DNA of 64,000 bases from an uncultured Bacteroides sp. (GTDB taxonomy: Bacteria; Bacillota; Clostridia; Lachnospirales; Lachnospiraceae): NCBI GenBank assembly GCA_945913015.1, contig CAMECH010000001.1, forward strand, positions 167,287 through 231,286, written 5' to 3'. The notes beneath the pieces are model-generated. The model had not been told where the DNA came from and ran no database searches. It saw only the letters and a program-made list of their open reading frames with translations. The position numbers and the translations under genes are program-made. Shown here piece by piece: positions 60,177-64,000 of this stretch (its first letter is position 1; the number at the start of each line of letters is the position of its first letter).

Positions 60177-61267
60177 ACCAGTCTCTCATACTGCTCCATC
60201 TGAATATCGGAAAATGTTGTTCCGTCCTGATAAAGGCAAAGTGCCATATCCAAAAGTGAAAACATCATAACCGCCCCTGTTCCCTCGCCTAACGCCATTC
60301 TTCCGTCAATGACAGGCTCAGCCCCAAGCGCTTCGGCAAGCCTTGACACAGCCGGCTCTTTCCCCTTATGTGACGGAATAAGGTACTCTTTGGTTCCCGG
60401 GACCATGCGCTCGGCTAAAAATGCTGCCACCATACTGATTACACCGTCAAGCACAACCGGGACATGATACAGTGCACCGCCTATGCATACACCGGCAAGT
60501 CCGGCAATATCAAGCCCCCCTACTGTTTTTAGTATCGTAAATGCATCAGCACCTCTAAGCTTATATTTCTCAAGCGCTTCCTCAATTATCTTACGCTTAT
60601 GTAAAAGCATTTCATCACTTAACCCTGCTCCCCTTCCGGTTACAAGCGCTGCATCACACTCTAACAGGGCTGCGGCAACTGCGCTGCTTGTGGTCGTATT
60701 TCCTATTCCCATCTCACCTGTTGCAAGAAGGCGGTAGCCCTTTTCTTTGCAATCCCATACCATATCAATTCCGGTAAAAATCGCACGAACAGCTTCCTCC
60801 TCTGTCATGGCAGGCTCTTTTCTGAAATTCCTTGTTCCACGGCAAACCTTTTTATCAATGACTCCGGGTACTTTTTCCCGGCAATTTACACCAATATCTA
60901 CAGTAAATGTGTCTGCTCCTGCAAACTGCGCCATTTTGCCTACTGAAGATTTCTTCTCCGCCATGCATTTCATTACTGTCAGCGTAACATCCTGCCCTGA
61001 CTGGCTGATACCCTCCTCAACGATTCCGTTGTCGGCACACATGATAATGACTGCCTTTTTAGATATATCAATCCTATCTGTTCCCTGAACTGCCCCTATC
61101 CTTGCCGTAAGTGTTTCAAATTTACCCATTCCGTCAATAGGCTTTGCTACATTATCCCAATTGTCCGATACTTTTCTTCTGATATTCTCATCAGGCGCAT
61201 CCACAGAAAGTTTCATAAGCGATTCCTTTGTACAGCTATTCCAAATGAGCTTCTCCAAGCATTCCAT
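60173..61267 (-). CDS. cobT: Nicotinate-nucleotide-dimethylbenzimidazole phosphoribosyltransferase (CobT)
   Basis: A 364-residue enzyme that activates the lower base to its alpha-ribotide. Family motifs are [66 protein letters not shown] and [10 protein letters not shown] with the catalytic glutamate. GGAGG six bases before the ATG fixes the start; it overlaps cbiP by 32 bases. The lower base used cannot be told. Confidence 0.95.
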   Translation of the reverse strand: MECLEKLIWNSCTKESLMKLSVDAPDENIRRKVSDNWDNVAKPIDGMGKFETLTARIGAVQGTDRIDISKKAVIIMCADNGIVEEGISQSGQDVTLTVMKCMAEKKSSVGKMAQFAGADTFTVDIGVNCREKVPGVIDKKVCRGTRNFRKEPAMTEEEAVRAIFTGIDMVWDCKEKGYRLLATGEMGIGNTTTSSAVAAALLECDAALVTGRGAGLSDEMLLHKRKIIEEALEKYKLRGADAFTILKTVGGLDIAGLAGVCIGGALYHVPVVLDGVISMVAAFLAERMVPGTKEYLIPSHKGKEPAVSRLAEALGAEPVIDGRMALGEGTGAVMMFSLLDMALCLYQDGTTFSDIQMEQYERLV

Positions 61268-62747
61268 AGATTTCCTCCATATTCAGATACTCTCTCAATA
61301 TATCCGCCAGCTTATCATACTGCTTTTCTTTAAATACCTGATAATCTTCAAAAGCCCCATCCTGCATTACAATCCCCTTTTTTTTCGCCAGTGCCCGGAT
61401 AACCGCATCGGCAATCATACCTTTATCAAATATTCCGTGTACATAAGTTCCGTATACATTTTTACCTGCTGCGGATATAATTGTCCGTTCATCAGCATTG
61501 CCGTCCGGCTCTTTTGTTTCTTTTGTATCTGTCTTTCCCATGTGGATTTCATATCCCGAATATTCCATGCCCGACAATGTTGAAAAAATGCCTTCAAGCC
61601 TGTTTATCCGTCCTTCTGCCTGACATCTTGTTTTGTCCGGTTTAAGCTCGGTTGTGACAGAAAGCAGTTCCATTCCCCTCATGCTGCCGCCTTCTTCCGC
61701 GCCCTCACTGTCGGTAATCTTTTTACCAAGCATCTGATATCCGCCGCATATGCCAAAAACAGGTGTATTTTCTGCCAGTCTTTTAACTGCTGCCTCAAGC
61801 CCGTTACGGCGCATCCATTTTAAATCGCCCATTGTATTCTTGCTTCCCGGCAATATAACTAAGTCAGGGTGATGTAGCTCGGACACCGAAGTTATATATC
61901 GAACCGATATATTATCCTTCTGCTCAAATATATTAAAATCCGTAAAATTCGAGATTCTCGGATACCGTATTACCGCAATGTCAATGCAGCTTTCCTCTTT
62001 TCTGTCAAAACGCCCGGTAAGACTGTCCTCATCTTCCAATTCTATTTCCATATACGGAACAACGCCTGCCACAGGTACACCGCACCTTTGCTCAAGCATT
62101 GCGATACCTGAATCAAGTATTGATTTATCTCCCCTGAATTTATTGATAATAAGTCCTTTTACCCTTGCCGTCTCTCCCGGCGAAAGAAGCATCAGCGTTC
62201 CCAGAAGCTGCGCAAATACGCCTCCTCTGTCTATATCCCCCACCAGAAGTACAGGAGCATCAACAAGCTCTGCCAGTCCCATATTTACAATGTCATTTTC
62301 GCGAAGATTAATCTCTGCCGGACTTCCGGCTCCTTCTATTACAATAATATCAGCAAACTCCTCAAGCTTGTGAAATGCTTTTTTTATGTCCGGAATAAGC
62401 TGCTTTTTATATGCAAAATAATCTTTGGCACTCATATTCCCTAGGACTTCTCCGTTTACAATTACCTGCGAACCGGTGTGGCTGGTCGGTTTAAGAAGCA
62501 CAGGATTCATACATGCCATCGGTTTTATTCCCGCTGCTTCCGCCTGCATTGCCTGCGCCCTTCCAATCTCAAGACCTTCTTCGGTAATAAATGAATTGAG
62601 CGCCATATTCTGTGATTTAAACGGAGCTACCCTGTACCCGTCCTGCTTCATTATTCTGCAAAGCCCTGCCACAAGAAAACTTTTGCCGGCATTTGACATT
62701 GTCCCCTGAATCATAATAACCTTTGCCATATCGCCAATTTTTTGCAT
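61236..62747 (-). CDS. cbiP: Cobyric acid synthase (CbiP/CobQ)
   Basis: A 503-residue glutamine-dependent amidotransferase that amidates four side chains of the corrin ring. It has [56 protein letters not shown] and the glutaminase segment [12 protein letters not shown] with GTYVHGIFD. Its start ATG shares a base with the stop of the upstream ATPase gene, so translation is coupled. Confidence 0.95.
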   Translation of the reverse strand: MQKIGDMAKVIMIQGTMSNAGKSFLVAGLCRIMKQDGYRVAPFKSQNMALNSFITEEGLEIGRAQAMQAEAAGIKPMACMNPVLLKPTSHTGSQVIVNGEVLGNMSAKDYFAYKKQLIPDIKKAFHKLEEFADIIVIEGAGSPAEINLRENDIVNMGLAELVDAPVLLVGDIDRGGVFAQLLGTLMLLSPGETARVKGLIINKFRGDKSILDSGIAMLEQRCGVPVAGVVPYMEIELEDEDSLTGRFDRKEESCIDIAVIRYPRISNFTDFNIFEQKDNISVRYITSVSELHHPDLVILPGSKNTMGDLKWMRRNGLEAAVKRLAENTPVFGICGGYQMLGKKITDSEGAEEGGSMRGMELLSVTTELKPDKTRCQAEGRINRLEGIFSTLSGMEYSGYEIHMGKTDTKETKEPDGNADERTIISAAGKNVYGTYVHGIFDKGMIADAVIRALAKKKGIVMQDGAFEDYQVFKEKQYDKLADILREYLNMEEIYGMLGEAHLE

Positions 62748-63847
62748 TAACCTCCGCTTATCTGCTTGCCTGCTGCCTTTGCAAATTTTTGCAGCTCCTC
62801 ATTTGCCTTTTCAAAACTGCCGAATACATTTTTACAGCATATTACTTTTTTACACGCTGACAGCTTTTCTTTTGCAGCCTCTAAAAGTTCGTCCCCAACA
62901 GGCTCAAAGCTTTTTGCTGCAACGACTTGTGCCGCCAGTGCTTTTGCCACCGGATAATCCAGATCATTTTCATAAATAATGCCTGTTATAAATGGTATTC
63001 CCTGTCTTTGCAGGCTGCGGTACACATCCCTTCCGCTTCCGCCTCCGGCTATGACAAATACTTCCGGCTCACCTGTTGCTTTTTCGAGCTCCATACTGCA
63101 GTTCTCTTCATCGAAACTTCCTGTCTCTATTCCAAAAAGCTTTTCTATGTAACCCGGTACAAAGATTTCCTCCGGCCTGCCAAAACGCTCAACATACTCT
63201 CCGTTTATGCACAAAATCCTGTCGGAAACTCTCTTTGCAAGCTCAAGCTCATGAAGCGACATGATGACCGTCAGCCCTTTTTTGCTGCGCAGATTTTGCA
63301 GCACTGACAGAAACTCCAGCTTGTATTTTACATCCAGATATGATGTAGGCTCATCCATAATAATAATTTGAGGTTCCTGACATATTGCTCTCGCAAGCAT
63401 AACGCGCTGCCGCTGACCGTCGCTGATTTTTGTAAAATCCTTATCTTTTATTTCCGTAACATGAACCAGCTCCATTGCCTCATTGACAACATCATAATCC
63501 GACTCTGACAAAATTCCGAAATGTCCTGTATACGGATATCTTCCCGTGGCAACAACATCCTCGCATGTCATCAGCTCCGTTTTCAGCTTCTCCGTAAAAA
63601 CCACCGCCATCTTTTGGGAAAGCTGTGAGCCTGACATTCCCGCAATCTCCTCTTTATCAAGATATGCGGCTCCGCCAAGCAGCTTCAGCTGTCCTGCAAT
63701 GCTTTTCAGTATCGTTGATTTTCCTGCACCGTTAGGCCCGATTAACGTCAGTATTTCACCTTTTTCCAGTGCAATCTCTATGTCCCTTATAAGCGGCTCT
63801 CCCTGATATCCGACACTCATCTGCCGGGCTTCAAAATAATATGCCAT
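62747..63847 (-). CDS. Vitamin B12/iron-type ABC transporter ATPase with a C-terminal extra domain
   Basis: A 366-residue ATPase. Residues 1-250 are a FecE/BtuD-type domain: [48 protein letters not shown] and the switch histidine in MSLHEL. A further 110 residues (from [20 protein letters not shown]) form a separate alpha/beta-looking domain that I do not recognise. The neighbouring permease is FecCD/BtuC-like. The genes sit at the head of the visible cobalamin operon, so the cargo is probably a corrinoid or cobalt complex. Confidence 0.88.
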   Translation of the reverse strand: MAYYFEARQMSVGYQGEPLIRDIEIALEKGEILTLIGPNGAGKSTILKSIAGQLKLLGGAAYLDKEEIAGMSGSQLSQKMAVVFTEKLKTELMTCEDVVATGRYPYTGHFGILSESDYDVVNEAMELVHVTEIKDKDFTKISDGQRQRVMLARAICQEPQIIIMDEPTSYLDVKYKLEFLSVLQNLRSKKGLTVIMSLHELELAKRVSDRILCINGEYVERFGRPEEIFVPGYIEKLFGIETGSFDEENCSMELEKATGEPEVFVIAGGGSGRDVYRSLQRQGIPFITGIIYENDLDYPVAKALAAQVVAAKSFEPVGDELLEAAKEKLSACKKVICCKNVFGSFEKANEELQKFAKAAGKQISGG

Positions 63848-64000
63848 CACACCGCCCTCTCTTTTTTACGTTTTGCCATAATCCATAAAACAACCGGTGC
63901 GCCGAAAACCGCTGTCACAGTGCTTATACTCAGTTCAGTAGGGGCAAGCATTGTTCTTGCCAGCAAATCGCAGAACAGGCAGAACACACTTCCTCCCAGA
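63847..64000 (-). CDS. FecCD/BtuC-type ABC transporter permease, C-terminal end (cut by window)
   Basis: About 50 codons at the right edge; the frame is open to base 63999. It reads LGGSVFCLFCDLLARTMLAP, then TELSISTVTAVFGAPVVLWI, the well-conserved C-terminus of BtuC/FhuB permeases, and ends MAKRKKERAV. Its stop overlaps the ATPase start. The rest of the gene lies to the right of the window. Confidence 0.9.
   Translation of the reverse strand, partial: LGGSVFCLFCDLLARTMLAPTELSISTVTAVFGAPVVLWIMAKRKKERAV

Overview
The window looks like a chromosome segment of a spore-forming, anaerobic Clostridia, most likely Lachnospiraceae. This is inferred from moderate-to-low GC, strong GGAGG ribosome sites, a T-box-controlled tryptophan operon, sporulation-linked families (CotS, YtvI, KapD-like), an oxygen-independent (Cbi-type) cobalamin pathway and an NHLP/Nif11 peptide export system. 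No rRNA, tRNA, CRISPR array, phage or transposase gene was seen.

Left part (1-8.3 kb): a NudC fragment at the edge, then a leftward surface-glycan block (PglF-like dehydratase, GT2 glycosyltransferase, initiating sugar-phosphate transferase, DegT aminotransferase), a PEGA-domain lipoprotein and a CotS-like degenerate kinase. From 8.3 to 15.5 kb runs a complete rightward trp operon (trpE, trpGD fusion, trpC, trpF, trpB, trpA) behind a tryptophan T-box whose specifier triplet is UGG.

15.5-36.4 kb is leftward housekeeping: a Fic protein with a phased A-tract array upstream, a TetM-like ribosomal-protection GTPase fused to a Rae1/YacP-type nuclease domain, cca, proS, ytvI, an RluA-type synthase, a two-component system, murA, an M23 endopeptidase with LysM and G5 domains, a flavin reductase, a NUDIX protein, a zinc-ribbon membrane protein, a DEDDh exonuclease, and a translationally coupled methyltransferase/OLD-nuclease pair. 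An NSS transporter and a DUF4474/phosphoesterase pair (36.8-40.1 kb) run rightward.

40.2-47.3 kb is the most unusual locus: a leftward operon with a short HlyD-like adaptor, a C39-peptidase ABC exporter, a second NHLP-type ABC exporter, two small leader-type peptide genes, a Fic protein overlapping the second peptide gene by 7 bp, and a secreted nuclease-like lipoprotein. No known RiPP-modifying enzyme is present, so the Fic protein is the obvious candidate tailoring or effector enzyme.

47.4-64 kb is a long leftward cobalamin operon (BtuC/BtuD-type uptake, cbiP, cobT, cobU, cobS, a second short CobU-like gene, cobC, cbiB, cobD, cbiC, cbiD, cbiF, cbiG, cbiH, a cbiJ-cbiE-cbiT fusion, cbiA and a Cys-rich metal-binding protein), truncated at the right edge. 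cbiL and the cobalt chelatase are not in the window.

A roughly 200-bp inverted-repeat element occurs three times (29.7, 36.5 and 47.7 kb) with a core-less remnant at 58.7 kb. Its core is almost identical between copies, while paired positions change together, which suggests a structured RNA or a hairpin mobile element. Two copies supply the last codons and the stop codon of cobalamin genes.
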